A stretch of DNA of 64,000 bases from an uncultured bacterium (GTDB taxonomy: Bacteria > Bacteroidota > Bacteroidia > Chitinophagales > Chitinophagaceae), in the NCBI GenBank assembly GCA_903826405.1, contig CAIKEH010000005.1:1-64000 (forward strand), in the 5' to 3' direction. Below the pieces are notes generated by a model. The model saw only the letters and a program-made list of their open reading frames with translations. It was not told the DNA's origin and did not search any database. Position numbers and translations under genes: made by a program. Of the stretch, positions 36,930-46,780 are shown piece after piece. The first letter of the stretch is position 1, and the number at the start of each line of letters is the position of its first letter.

Positions 36930-39719
36930 ATGAGACGAGCCCTTTCATTGGCCATTTTACTATTATTCTCCATCGCTGCAATGCCTCAATCACCGGTAGT
37001 TACCGGAACGCTTTCCGACACTGCCGCGGGCAGGAAACTCTTCAGAGGCTCCGTGGCCCTGCTCAAGATGGGCGATTCCATCTTGATCCGGCATTCCCGG
37101 AGCGACGTGGAAGGCGCTTTCCGGTTGACCGCTCCTGACACCGGCAAGTACTTACTCCTCATCACCTACCCCAATTACGCAGACTACTTCGACCAGATCA
37201 GCATCAGCAGCGAAGGCGCCAAACTTGGCGATATACCCCTCACACCCAAAAGCAAACTGATGGAGGAGATCCTGGTGAAGAAACGTGTTGCCGCCATCCA
37301 ATACCGTGGCGACACCACCTTTTATACAGCAGACAGTTTCAAAGTCAAAGCAGGGGCCTCCGTAGAGGATCTTCTCAGGGTCATGCCCGGATTCACCATC
37401 GATAAATCAGGCAAGATCACCGCACAGGGAGAACGTGTACAAAAAGTACTGGTGGACGGTGAGGAATTCTTCAGCGACGACCCGACCATCGCCACCCGGA
37501 ACCTCAATGCGGACATGGTCCAGAACGTAGAGGTCTTCAACAAGAAAAGCGACAAGGCTGAGTTCACCGGGATCGATGATGGTTCCAAGACCAAGACCAT
37601 CAACCTCAAGTTGAAAGAAGAGAAGAAGAACGGTTACTTCGGGAAGGTGGACCTGGGCACCGACTTAAAGAACTTTTACAATAACAACGCCATGGCCAAC
37701 TACTTCAAAGGGAAGCGGAAATTCTCCGCCTATGGCATCCTTTCGAACAACGGCAAAACAGGACTCAACTGGTCTGAATCGACCAACTATGGCGGTGGGA
37801 ACAACAATATGGAGATGGGCACCAGCGACGATGGAGGGATGTACATGATATTGAACGGAAATGGCGACGAGTTCGACAACAACAACTACCAGGGAGAGGG
37901 CATACCCCGGGCTATCGCGATGGGTGCGCACTATTCCGACAAATGGGCGAACGACAAGCAGCACATAAACGGAAACTACCGGTTCAACCAGATCGACAAC
38001 GACGCCAACATCACCACGAAGACTCAGTTCATCCTGCCGGACACCCTTTACTATAACAACGAGACCAACCACACCTACAACTATCGCAACAGGAATTTGC
38101 TTGAAGGCGTCTATGACATCAACCTCGACAGTTCCTCTTCCATCAAGGTCCGCATGGATGGAAGCCTTGGGCTGAACAAGAAGGAAAATGACTACACCGG
38201 CGAAAGTGTTAGTGCCGATGGTGCCCCGGTTAACAATACGCGGCGTACCCAGACTTCCGAAGGCGACAATAAGACTCTGAACGCCAACCTGAGTTATCGG
38301 AAGAAGTTTAAGAAACAGGGACACTCTCTCTCCTTATCGATGAAGGAAACTTTCACTGAATCCGGGTCGAATGGTTTCCTGCACGCGGACAACTCTTATT
38401 ACGACTCAAAAGGATTCGTGGTCCGGCACGACACGATCGACCAGCGCAAACTGAACGACAATCGTGCATTGGGGCTCAGTGGAACCGTGTCCTACACCCG
38501 TCCCATTTCCAAGCGGTCCTACCTGAGTTGGGACTATGGCCTGGAGATCGACAATCGCCAGACCGCCCGCACCACCCTGGAACGCACGGACCCTAACAAG
38601 CCTCAGTACGACCAAACAGTCGCCGCCCTGACCAACAGTTTCAATTACGATGTTATGATCCATCGGCTTGGCATGTATTACCGGTACAACAAGCCCAAGA
38701 AGATCAACTTCAACATAGGTGGCAAAGCCATCAGTACGCGCATGGACCAGTCAGACCTGGTGCGCGACACCTCCCGCCGGTATACATATTGGAACTTCGC
38801 CCCGCAGGCGGGCCTAAACCTGCAAATGAAGAAAAATCGGAATCTTTGGATGAACTATAATGGTCAGACCCAGCAACCCAGCATCCAGCAGCTTCAGCCC
38901 ATCGTGGACAATTCTGACCCGCTCAACGTATACATCGGGAACCCCAGCCTGCGCCCCTCTTTCAGCCACAACCTCTGGCTGAACTTCGGACAGTTCGACA
39001 TCATTGAAGAAAAAAATATGTGGATCGGTGCAAGTATCAACACCACACAACATGCTTTCGGCTCACGTGACCTGGTCGACAGCATCGGTCGCAGGGTGTA
39101 CCAGACGGTGAATGTGGACGGCAACTACAACTATAATCTGAATTTCAACTACAACATCAAGGTCAAGAAGACCCCCTTGTCCGTGTCCTTGGGTACTAGC
39201 ATCGCCGGCTCTAACTATGTCAACTTCATAAATGGCCAGAAGAACATCACCAGCACGATCGGGTTGGGAATCGAGCCCAACATGACTTATTATGTGGACA
39301 AAAAATTCAATATCGCCATCTTCTTCAACTTACGCTACAACCGCTCCACATCATCCATACGCCCGGATGTGAACACGGATTACTGGGTTCAGGAACATCG
39401 TGTGGAAGGCAGCGTCCAACTGCCCTGGAAACTGGAATGGGAGACTGATGTAAATTTCTTCATCCGCCAGAAAACGGACGTATTCCAGACCAATAACAAC
39501 GTCGTCCTTTGGAATATGTCCCTGTTCAAGAAGATCGGGAAGGACGACAAGTTCCGTTTTGGAGTCATGGCCAACGACCTGCTGAATCAGAACATCGGCT
39601 TCAAGCGCGACATCAGCACGAACTACATCTCGGAGAAGACTTACAACACCTACCGACAGTATTTCATGGTCAGCCTCCGCTGGAACTTCGCCAGGAATGG
39701 CAAACCCCAGGACTTCTAA
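36930..39719 (+). CDS. Outer-membrane beta-barrel protein with carboxypeptidase-regulatory-like N-terminus
   Basis: This 929-residue protein has a signal peptide (MRRALSLAILLLFSIAAMPQ), a CarboxypepD_reg-like domain (about 23-100: VVTGTLSDTAAG, FRGSVALLKMGD), and a plug-like region (about 110-235) with QYRGDTTFYTADSFKVKAGASV and GERVQKVLVDGEEFFSDDPT. A large beta-barrel of the OMP_b-brl_3 type follows and ends in FMVSLRWNF. An Asn/Gly/Asp-rich loop occupies about 284-330. These barrels resemble TonB-dependent receptors, but I see no clear TonB box. The gene is richer in C-ending codons than its neighbours. It is followed 9 bases later by a GLPGLI gene, so the two form an operon; cargo is unknown. 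Confidence 0.88.
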   Translation: MRRALSLAILLLFSIAAMPQSPVVTGTLSDTAAGRKLFRGSVALLKMGDSILIRHSRSDVEGAFRLTAPDTGKYLLLITYPNYADYFDQISISSEGAKLGDIPLTPKSKLMEEILVKKRVAAIQYRGDTTFYTADSFKVKAGASVEDLLRVMPGFTIDKSGKITAQGERVQKVLVDGEEFFSDDPTIATRNLNADMVQNVEVFNKKSDKAEFTGIDDGSKTKTINLKLKEEKKNGYFGKVDLGTDLKNFYNNNAMANYFKGKRKFSAYGILSNNGKTGLNWSESTNYGGGNNNMEMGTSDDGGMYMILNGNGDEFDNNNYQGEGIPRAIAMGAHYSDKWANDKQHINGNYRFNQIDNDANITTKTQFILPDTLYYNNETNHTYNYRNRNLLEGVYDINLDSSSSIKVRMDGSLGLNKKENDYTGESVSADGAPVNNTRRTQTSEGDNKTLNANLSYRKKFKKQGHSLSLSMKETFTESGSNGFLHADNSYYDSKGFVVRHDTIDQRKLNDNRALGLSGTVSYTRPISKRSYLSWDYGLEIDNRQTARTTLERTDPNKPQYDQTVAALTNSFNYDVMIHRLGMYYRYNKPKKINFNIGGKAISTRMDQSDLVRDTSRRYTYWNFAPQAGLNLQMKKNRNLWMNYNGQTQQPSIQQLQPIVDNSDPLNVYIGNPSLRPSFSHNLWLNFGQFDIIEEKNMWIGASINTTQHAFGSRDLVDSIGRRVYQTVNVDGNYNYNLNFNYNIKVKKTPLSVSLGTSIAGSNYVNFINGQKNITSTIGLGIEPNMTYYVDKKFNIAIFFNLRYNRSTSSIRPDVNTDYWVQEHRVEGSVQLPWKLEWETDVNFFIRQKTDVFQTNNNVVLWNMSLFKKIGKDDKFRFGVMANDLLNQNIGFKRDISTNYISEKTYNTYRQYFMVSLRWNFARNGKPQDF

Positions 39720-39728
39720 ACCAAAGAC

Positions 39729-40463
39729 ATGAAACCACTAAGTATACTTGCTTTTATTTGGATTTTTGCTGCGCTCAATGGCCTTCGTGCTCAGCCGCAG
39801 TTCATCACCCACGGCAAGATCGAGTTCGAGAAACGTACCAACCAGCATTCGATGCTCGATGAAGAGAATGTATGGGACGAGATGATGAAAAAGGAGTTCC
39901 CCAAGTTCGCCTCCACCTATTATGACCTGTACTTCGACGAACACGCTTCGCTGTACAAGCCAGGCCGAGAACCGGAGAACAATAAGATCCACTGGGCGCT
40001 GAATTACATGAGCAACACCGTGTACAAGAATCTAGACCAGGGAACAGCGCTAACGCAGAAAAGCATATTCGGCAGCGATTACCTCATCAGCGACAGCCTG
40101 AGGAACGTGACCTGGAAGATCAGTTCCGAACCGCGAACCATCGCCGGTTTTGAATGCCACAAGGCCCTGGGCAAGGTCTTCGACTCGGTCATTGTGATCG
40201 CTTACTATACGGACGAGATCATTCCCTCCACAGGCCCGGAATCATTTAATGGCTTGCCCGGCATGATCCTTGGATTGGCCATTCCACGCATGCATACGAC
40301 CTGGTATGCCACAAAACTGGAATTGATAGACATCGGTGCCAAAGAATTGGTCCAGCCAAAAGAAGGCAAAAGAATCACCGGCCCCCAGTTCCAAGAGCAG
40401 ATGAAGGAATTCCTGAAGAACAATGACTGGCTGAAAAAGATGTCTTGGCAAATGCTTATTTGA
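39729..40463 (+). CDS. GLPGLI family protein
   Basis: This 244-residue protein has a signal peptide (MKPLSILAFIWIFAALNGLRAQ) and the GLPGLI hallmark as FNGLPGMILGL (about residues 173-183). The family (TIGR01200) is confined to Bacteroidota; its function is unknown, and members often sit beside large outer-membrane barrels, as here. The mature part has a DLYFDEHASLY strand, then FECHKALGK. It probably works in the periplasm with the barrel encoded just upstream. Codon use matches the barrel gene. Confidence 0.92.
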   Translation: MKPLSILAFIWIFAALNGLRAQPQFITHGKIEFEKRTNQHSMLDEENVWDEMMKKEFPKFASTYYDLYFDEHASLYKPGREPENNKIHWALNYMSNTVYKNLDQGTALTQKSIFGSDYLISDSLRNVTWKISSEPRTIAGFECHKALGKVFDSVIVIAYYTDEIIPSTGPESFNGLPGMILGLAIPRMHTTWYATKLELIDIGAKELVQPKEGKRITGPQFQEQMKEFLKNNDWLKKMSWQMLI

Positions 40464-40465
40464 TC

Positions 40466-40573
40466 CCGGATTCCGAATGGCGAATTCGTAAATTTAAAGC
40501 CTGCCTAATTGATAGCATTGCCGCGGCGGGTTTGAATAATCGGCGGGTAGCGGATGTTCCATTCGGAATCCGG
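40466..40573. repeat. 15-bp inverted repeat flanking 78 bp
   Basis: CCGGATTCCGAATGG (40466-40480) and its exact reverse complement (40559-40573) enclose 78 bases. These bases include two copies of GGCGGGT and fall between the converging GLPGLI and amylase genes. It could be a REP/MITE-like element or a long-range terminator. Nothing in the 78 bases codes for protein. Confidence 0.7.
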
Positions 40574-40581
40574 TATTGACC

Positions 40582-42483
40582 CTACTTCCCCAGATCGAGT
40601 ATCAACATCGTCTTCGCGGGAACGACGAATTGAGAATCCAGGGTGATTATTCTGCCATTCGTCACATTCCTTCCCTTTGTGAATCCAGTCGTTCTCTCGG
40701 TGAATCTACTCAGGTCAGGACTGTTATCCTTTTCCGATGTGTTCACCACGCACATGACGGTCTGCGTATCGTTATATCGGAAGTAAACATAAACTCCGTC
40801 CTGAGGAATGAACTGCATGGTTTTTCCTTGATGGATGGCGGAAGCAGTCTTTCTCCAATTGGCGATGGCCCGCACATGATCGAAAGCATCATTTTCCTGT
40901 GCAGACCTTCCCATAGCGCTGAACTTACTGATGGTATCACCGGGAAAGCCTCCAGGGAAATCAAAACGTACCATCGCATCGTTGGGGTCCTTTCTATTTT
41001 TCATCAACACTTCTGTACCGTAATATAGCTGGGGTATGCCTCGCAGGGTCAGCAACAAGCCCATGACGATCTTGTATTTGGACATATCCTCCCCGACCAC
41101 AGAAAAAATCCTGTCCATATCATGATTGTCCAGGAATATGCAGTTACGTTTGGGATCCTGGTATAGAATATCCGCGGAAAGGGCCATATAAAGTTTGGCT
41201 ATTCCTGAAGTCCATCCGAAATCCTGATTTACAGCATCCTGCATGGCGAAGGTGATCGGGAAATCACAAACACCCTGGAGATTATGTTGGAAAGGGGCCT
41301 TGAGATTATTCCTAGTGAAATAAGAACTGGCCAAAGTGGAATTACTCCAGGCTTCTCCAAAAACAGTGATCGATGGAAATTCCCTCTCAAGTGCAGTATT
41401 GGCGGCATTGAGGAATGGCTCATAACAATATTTGTAGGTGTCCACTCGCCAACCATCGATACCATAGAATTCCGTAGACCAGAGTGCATGTTGTATGAGG
41501 AATCTGGAAACATAAGGATTCTTCAGGTTGAGATCGGGAAGATGCGGAGTGAACCATCCTCCGATCATGATCTCCTTCTCTTTAGCGGATGCATAGGGAT
41601 CGGTGAACAGTTCCTCCCGATGATTCGCTCCCTGGTATTTGGGCCAGTGGTTGAGCCAATCCTTCATGGGCTCATCCCGCACGAACCAATGTTCTATGCC
41701 AACATGGTTGTAGACTGCATCCTGAATGATCTTCATCCCTTTGCCATGAGCAGCAGTGATCAGATCCTGATACCCTTTCATGCCACCCAGACGTTTGTCA
41801 ATGGCATAATGGTCCGTGAACCAATACCCATGGTATCCTGACATGGAATGATCCCCCTCCACTTCCAGGGGCATGTCATTCTCGATCACGGGGGTCATCC
41901 ATATCGAGGTAACCCCCCAGGAACGCAAGTAATCCAGGTGTTCGGTGATCCCCTTGAAATCTCCTCCATGCCGCGAGTATTTATTTTTCCTGTCAGCAAC
42001 CTGATCGCGGTAAGTACTTATGACATCATTCGTGGTGTCTCCATTGCTAAAACGGTCAGGCATGATCAGGCAGATCAGATCAGATGCATTTACGCCCTGT
42101 ACGCGGGAGCGCCCATTTTCCTTGCTGCGTAACCTAAGTTCATAAGTGAAGACATAACTTCTCCCACCAGCCGGCTCCTTGACATCAAAGATGATCTCGC
42201 CTGCTTTTGTACCGGGCGCGATCTCCAGGTCGATGAATTGGTAGTTGAGGTTGACCGGTTTGAATCGATTGGTCAATTTAACTCCGGAGTATGGCCGAAG
42301 GGAAATGGTCGCTTCGCCTATCCTGTCCCGGTGGATCATCAGTTGTAGTTTGGGATCCTTCATACCCACATACCAGTTGAGTGGGTAGACATTCAGTTGT
42401 TGAGCTGAGCCGGAGGAAACCGTTATGAACTGGCTGATCGTGCAGATCATCAATATCCTGAATAACACAACAGATCGCTTCAT
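40582..42483 (-). CDS. Secreted GH13 alpha-amylase/neopullulanase-like enzyme
   Basis: This 633-residue protein has a signal peptide ending SGSAQQ, an N-terminal beta-domain like that of cyclomaltodextrinases (about 30-125), and a GH13 barrel. Catalytic residues lie in FYGIDGWRVDTYKY (Asp, about 347), TVFGEAWSNS (Glu, about 376) and FLDNHDMDR (Asp, about 453). A C-terminal beta-sandwich closes it. Relatives such as SusA cut maltodextrins, starch or pullulan in the periplasm. It overlaps the upstream transporter gene by 4 bases (ATGA), which supports joint expression. Confidence 0.93.
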   Translation of the reverse strand: MKRSVVLFRILMICTISQFITVSSGSAQQLNVYPLNWYVGMKDPKLQLMIHRDRIGEATISLRPYSGVKLTNRFKPVNLNYQFIDLEIAPGTKAGEIIFDVKEPAGGRSYVFTYELRLRSKENGRSRVQGVNASDLICLIMPDRFSNGDTTNDVISTYRDQVADRKNKYSRHGGDFKGITEHLDYLRSWGVTSIWMTPVIENDMPLEVEGDHSMSGYHGYWFTDHYAIDKRLGGMKGYQDLITAAHGKGMKIIQDAVYNHVGIEHWFVRDEPMKDWLNHWPKYQGANHREELFTDPYASAKEKEIMIGGWFTPHLPDLNLKNPYVSRFLIQHALWSTEFYGIDGWRVDTYKYCYEPFLNAANTALEREFPSITVFGEAWSNSTLASSYFTRNNLKAPFQHNLQGVCDFPITFAMQDAVNQDFGWTSGIAKLYMALSADILYQDPKRNCIFLDNHDMDRIFSVVGEDMSKYKIVMGLLLTLRGIPQLYYGTEVLMKNRKDPNDAMVRFDFPGGFPGDTISKFSAMGRSAQENDAFDHVRAIANWRKTASAIHQGKTMQFIPQDGVYVYFRYNDTQTVMCVVNTSEKDNSPDLSRFTERTTGFTKGRNVTNGRIITLDSQFVVPAKTMLILDLGK

Positions 42484-43877
42484 GATCGATTTTTTTCGGT
42501 TCCCGGATCGTAAACATAAATGACACTAATGGCAGCACAGATCATGAACACACCGGCGAGCACAATGGCGTAGATGGGTTGTCCCGCGTAGAGGTGTTTG
42601 ACGATCCAGCCACCGAAAAGTCCATTCACAATCTGCGGAAGGGTGATGAAGAAGTTGAATATTCCCATATAGATGCCCAGTTTGCCTGCAGGTATGGAGG
42701 ATGAAAGGATCACGTAAGGCATCGCCAATATGGAGGCCCAGGCCAGCCCCACTCCCACCATGGACAGGTTGAGCATCTTGGGATCACGAATGAAAAATAT
42801 GGATATGAGTCCGATCCCACCCGCGAACAGGGAAATCGCATGTGTCAGTTTTCTTCCGAAAAATTTCGCGATGAGTGGAAGAAGTAACGCATAAAACATC
42901 GCCACGAAATTGTATACACCAAATGCGGAACTGACTTTGTTCCCAGCTTCGTTATAGGCCACTGATTGGCTATAATCACCAGAAAGCCCGTAAACATGAG
43001 TGGCCACTGCATCTGTGGTGAATACCCACATGCTGAACAAAGCGAACCAACTGAAGAATTGTACGAGTCCGAGTTGTTTCATGGTTCGGGGCATGTTCCG
43101 GAAATCATGCAGGATCTGACCAAGCCCATTTTTACTGGATTCGGCCTTGCCATGATATCTCTCATATTCGGCCGGAGGATATTCGCGGGAGAAAAAGTGG
43201 GTCACCAAGATCGCCACCATGAAAACCAGTGCCCCGATATAAAAAGCATATTTGATGTTGTCCGCAACACCATCGCTCCCTGCCTGCATGCTGAATCCGA
43301 ATTTGGAAAGGATCTCAGGCAATGCAGAACCGACAACAGCACCCAATCCGATGAGGAAGGTTTGGATACTGAATCCCATCGTCCGCTGACTGTCCGGAAG
43401 ATTGTCTGCAACAAGTGCCCGGAAGGGTTCCATGGCGATATTGAAGGAAGCGTCCATGACCATGACCATGCCAGCACCGATCCACAAGGCGGGCAGAAAT
43501 CCGGCGAAATTCCCTGAATTGGGAAGGATCAAAAGCGCTATCGAGGAAAGCAATGCCCCGGTCAGGAAATAAGGTTTCCTCCGACCCACTTTATTCCAGG
43601 TACGATCGGAATAATGGCCGATGATGGGTTGTACGATCATCCCTACCAAGGGTGCCACGATCCAGAACATGGGCAACTGATCTACATCTGCTCCGAATGA
43701 ACGGAGGATACGGCTGGTGTTCCCATTCTGCAAGGCGAACCCAAACTGTATGCCCAGAAAGCCGAAACTCATGGTGAATATCTGCCAGATGGACAAACGG
43801 GGCTTGGGAGAAAGAGCACCATTCTCGGTGGAGGACTTTGAAGAGGATGTATCCATAACTGATCTTTTGTTTGGCAT
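42480..43877 (-). CDS. SLC45-type MFS sugar transporter
   Basis: This 465-residue protein has twelve predicted transmembrane helices and the SLC45/sucrose-maltose transporter features: GFALQNGNTSRILRSFGAD in helix 1 and its loop, then GHYSDRTWNKVGRRKPYFLTGA, the RxGRRxP motif. It lies directly upstream of the periplasmic amylase with a 4-base overlap, so uptake of maltose or maltodextrin is likely. ATG at 43856 is a possible alternative start, because the first 20 residues are low-complexity. Confidence 0.9.
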   Translation of the reverse strand: MPNKRSVMDTSSSKSSTENGALSPKPRLSIWQIFTMSFGFLGIQFGFALQNGNTSRILRSFGADVDQLPMFWIVAPLVGMIVQPIIGHYSDRTWNKVGRRKPYFLTGALLSSIALLILPNSGNFAGFLPALWIGAGMVMVMDASFNIAMEPFRALVADNLPDSQRTMGFSIQTFLIGLGAVVGSALPEILSKFGFSMQAGSDGVADNIKYAFYIGALVFMVAILVTHFFSREYPPAEYERYHGKAESSKNGLGQILHDFRNMPRTMKQLGLVQFFSWFALFSMWVFTTDAVATHVYGLSGDYSQSVAYNEAGNKVSSAFGVYNFVAMFYALLLPLIAKFFGRKLTHAISLFAGGIGLISIFFIRDPKMLNLSMVGVGLAWASILAMPYVILSSSIPAGKLGIYMGIFNFFITLPQIVNGLFGGWIVKHLYAGQPIYAIVLAGVFMICAAISVIYVYDPGTEKNRS

Positions 43878-43949
43878 GGCCCGCAGGAATCAATTGGATA
43901 GCAGAAGAACAATCTGCACTTCCCGCATGTGTTGTTGCGAAACTGGCAA

Positions 43950-45245
43950 TCAGATCACGAAGCCGTCCGGCAGGATAGCTCCTTTTTTGACCACCACTAT
44001 ACCTTCTTTCACTGTATACAGGGAATGATCAGCGTTCTCCAGATGGATACCCCCGTTTATACGAACATCATTCCCTATGCGGCAGTTCTTATCAATGATC
44101 GTATTTCTGATGTAGCATCGCTCCCCAATTCCGATCTTGGGAATACCCCTACTAGTAGAATTCTTCATATCCTCCATGGTTTCGAAGAAATCCGAACCCA
44201 TGATATAGCTGCTGACCACCGTTGTACCGCTGCCGATGCGGGTACGTATACCCACTACGCTGTTCTCAATACGGGAAGCATTGATGATGCAGCCCTCCGC
44301 AATGATGGTTTTCTCCAGAGTCGTTCCGCTGATCTTGGCCGGAGGAAGCATTCGGGCGCGGGTATAAACAGCCTTCTGATTGTCGAACAAGTTGAATTCA
44401 GGCACATCGGCGGTCAGTGCCAGATTGGCCTCGAAAAAGGAATGGATATTTCCGATATCCGTCCAATAGCCATCATATTGGTAACTGAGGACTTTATGTT
44501 TTTCTATGGAATGCGGGATGATCTCTTTCCCAAAATCGGTGGCATCCTTGTAAATATCGTTCAGGAGATCGAAAAGCAATTTCCGATTGAAAATGTAAAT
44601 ACCCATGCTGGCGAGGTAAATCCGACCTTTTGCCTGCATCTCGGCCCCGGTGTCGCTGACCCAGTCTGCCAGAAGATCACGTTTAGGCTTCTCGATGAAT
44701 GAGGTGATCAGGTGATCTTCATTCGACTTGAGGATGCCGAACTCTGTTGCCTCGCGGCCTACCACTGGTATCGTAGCGATGGATATGTCCGCTTGTTTTG
44801 CAACATGTTCGTCGATCATGGCCTGAAAATCCATCTGATAAAGTTGGTCACCAGATAAGATCAGCACGTAATCGAAGTCCTGATTCACCATATGCCGCAA
44901 AGATTGCCTGACTGCATCGGCGGTACCCTGGAACCAGGCGGGATTATCGGGAGTCTGTTCCGCCGCAATGATGTCGACGAATGCAGAACTGAACATGCTG
45001 AAATGATACGTATTCTTTATATGCTTGTTCAGTGATGCGGAATTGAATTGCGTGAGCACATACATCCTGCCGATCCCTGAATTCAGGCAATTGGAAATGG
45101 GGATGTCGACCAATCTGTACTTGCCTGCAATTGGCACAGCAGGTTTACTCCTTGTTGAGGTGAGTGGATACAGTCTGGTTCCGGCCCCACCACCCAGGAT
45201 GATGGATATCACATTGTTTATCATAGTGTTGTTTTTGATCTTCAC
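43950..45245 (-). CDS. glgC: Glucose-1-phosphate adenylyltransferase (ADP-glucose synthase)
   Basis: GlgC makes ADP-glucose for glycogen synthesis and is usually the regulated step. The 431-residue protein shows SIILGGGAGTRLYPLTSTRSKPAVPIAG, the pyrophosphorylase signature, then LILSGDQLYQMDF and the C-terminal left-handed beta-helix (LENAD, KGAILPDGF). The start codon overlaps the end of glgA by 4 bases (ATGA), so both are translated in tandem. ATG at 45224 (MINNVIS) is an alternative, but the overlap favours 45245. Residues for allosteric control were not examined. Confidence 0.96.
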   Translation of the reverse strand: MKIKNNTMINNVISIILGGGAGTRLYPLTSTRSKPAVPIAGKYRLVDIPISNCLNSGIGRMYVLTQFNSASLNKHIKNTYHFSMFSSAFVDIIAAEQTPDNPAWFQGTADAVRQSLRHMVNQDFDYVLILSGDQLYQMDFQAMIDEHVAKQADISIATIPVVGREATEFGILKSNEDHLITSFIEKPKRDLLADWVSDTGAEMQAKGRIYLASMGIYIFNRKLLFDLLNDIYKDATDFGKEIIPHSIEKHKVLSYQYDGYWTDIGNIHSFFEANLALTADVPEFNLFDNQKAVYTRARMLPPAKISGTTLEKTIIAEGCIINASRIENSVVGIRTRIGSGTTVVSSYIMGSDFFETMEDMKNSTSRGIPKIGIGERCYIRNTIIDKNCRIGNDVRINGGIHLENADHSLYTVKEGIVVVKKGAILPDGFVI

Positions 45246-46657
45246 TTCAAAGATTCGTAAAGTTTTATGTACTCGGCGGCGCTCTTGTCCCAGCTATTAT
45301 CCAATTTCATCATGGTTTTGCGGACCTCTTTCATTTTTTTATTGTCCTCATATAACTGAGTTGCCCTCCACACACCATGGGTGATATCACCAACAGTGGC
45401 TTGTTCAAAGGTAATGCCATAACCCCCCTCCTCACTCAAGTCCCTTACCGTATCTTTGAGTCCGCCGGTCCTGCGAACTACGGGTATGGTACCATATCGC
45501 ATCGCATACATCTGATTCAGTCCGCAGGGCTCAACCCGGGAAGGCATCAGGAGAAAATCTGCACCGGCATACATCTGGTGGCTTAATGTTTCGTTATAGC
45601 CTACATATAGGCTGAAATCCCCCCAACTGTGAGACAGCATGGCCCTGAGTTGATCTTCCACCTCCGGCTCCCCGCTGCCCAGGACCAGAAAATTCATCTT
45701 CCTACCGATGTGCTGAAAACTGTCGGCAATTACTGCAGGAAGCAGGTCCGCCGCTTTCTCTCCTACCAGGCGACCGATGAAAATGATCAAGGGCTTTCCC
45801 TGATCCAACCCAAAAGTATCACAGAGAAATTTTTTATGAACCGCCTTCCCCTTCTCCGCATTAGAACTTCGATAATGATGATCAAAATATTTGTCTGTTG
45901 ATGGGTCCCAAACCTGATCATCGATCCCGTTCAGAATCCCGATACATTTCCCTTTTTCATACTCGAAAAGCTCCTCCAGGCCATTGCTCATGTACCGCAG
46001 TTCGTCGAGGTAGCTCGGGCTTACGGTGGTCACTTTCCAGGCACACTTGATGGCGCTGGCCAGTGGATTGATCGCATTATTCCATTCGAGCATGCCTCTT
46101 TTCCAACTGTCCCAAGAGGGTATGAATATGCTCTTGTCCCAGCCGAACTGGCCTTGATATTGTGCATTATGGATCGTGAGTACACTGGGTATTCCCGAAA
46201 GGGAACGAAAACCCAGACAATGTTGCATCATGAATGGAATTAGCCCTGAATGATGGTCGTGAACGTGAACCACATCTGGTCTGTGCTGCCATTTGGACAT
46301 CCAGTCCACTACGGCTATCTGGAAGGCCACGAACCTTTCGTTATCATCGATATAACCATAGACCTTTTCCCGGTCTAACAGGCCATGTATATCGATGAGA
46401 TAGAGGTCGAATCCCTGAGCGTTGTCCATCTCCCGAATCACTGTATAGTCGAACCACCAGTGGCCTAAGTTGGATCCCCCTTTATGTACCACCTCCCAAT
46501 CATGGCTGTACAAGTATTTTGTCCTGTACATGGGCATCACCACTTTGGCCACATGGCCCAACTTGATCTGGTATGCCGGCAGGGCACCTACCACATCTCC
46601 CAGGCCTCCCGCTTTTGCGACGGGATAGCATTCCGCAGTCACGTGGATGATCTCCAT
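45242..46657 (-). CDS. glgA: Glycogen synthase
   Basis: GlgA (GT5) elongates glycogen from ADP-glucose. The 471-residue protein carries the donor-binding KAGGLGDVVG motif (15-24) near the N-terminus, VVHVHDHHSGLIPFMMQ in the first domain, and the C-terminal MPSRVEPCGLNQMYAMRYGTIPVVRRTGGL motif, here in the family order. It precedes glgC with a 4-base overlap. It lies head-to-head with the hexose transporter gene at 46781, so the 123-base gap carries promoters for both. Confidence 0.96.
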   Translation of the reverse strand: MEIIHVTAECYPVAKAGGLGDVVGALPAYQIKLGHVAKVVMPMYRTKYLYSHDWEVVHKGGSNLGHWWFDYTVIREMDNAQGFDLYLIDIHGLLDREKVYGYIDDNERFVAFQIAVVDWMSKWQHRPDVVHVHDHHSGLIPFMMQHCLGFRSLSGIPSVLTIHNAQYQGQFGWDKSIFIPSWDSWKRGMLEWNNAINPLASAIKCAWKVTTVSPSYLDELRYMSNGLEELFEYEKGKCIGILNGIDDQVWDPSTDKYFDHHYRSSNAEKGKAVHKKFLCDTFGLDQGKPLIIFIGRLVGEKAADLLPAVIADSFQHIGRKMNFLVLGSGEPEVEDQLRAMLSHSWGDFSLYVGYNETLSHQMYAGADFLLMPSRVEPCGLNQMYAMRYGTIPVVRRTGGLKDTVRDLSEEGGYGITFEQATVGDITHGVWRATQLYEDNKKMKEVRKTMMKLDNSWDKSAAEYIKLYESLK

Positions 46658-46780
46658 CTAATAAATATTTGAAACTTACAAATTAAGAAGGCTTTTCCAG
46701 ACCACCCGTCAAGGAGAAAAATATTTTCCACTGCGAAATTCTTGTTATTTTCAGCATTCAATCAAAACCAACGTTTGCAT

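Noticed and set aside
43929-44702. A 257-codon plus-strand frame opposite glgC
   Set aside because: Antisense to glgC and without recognisable protein character.
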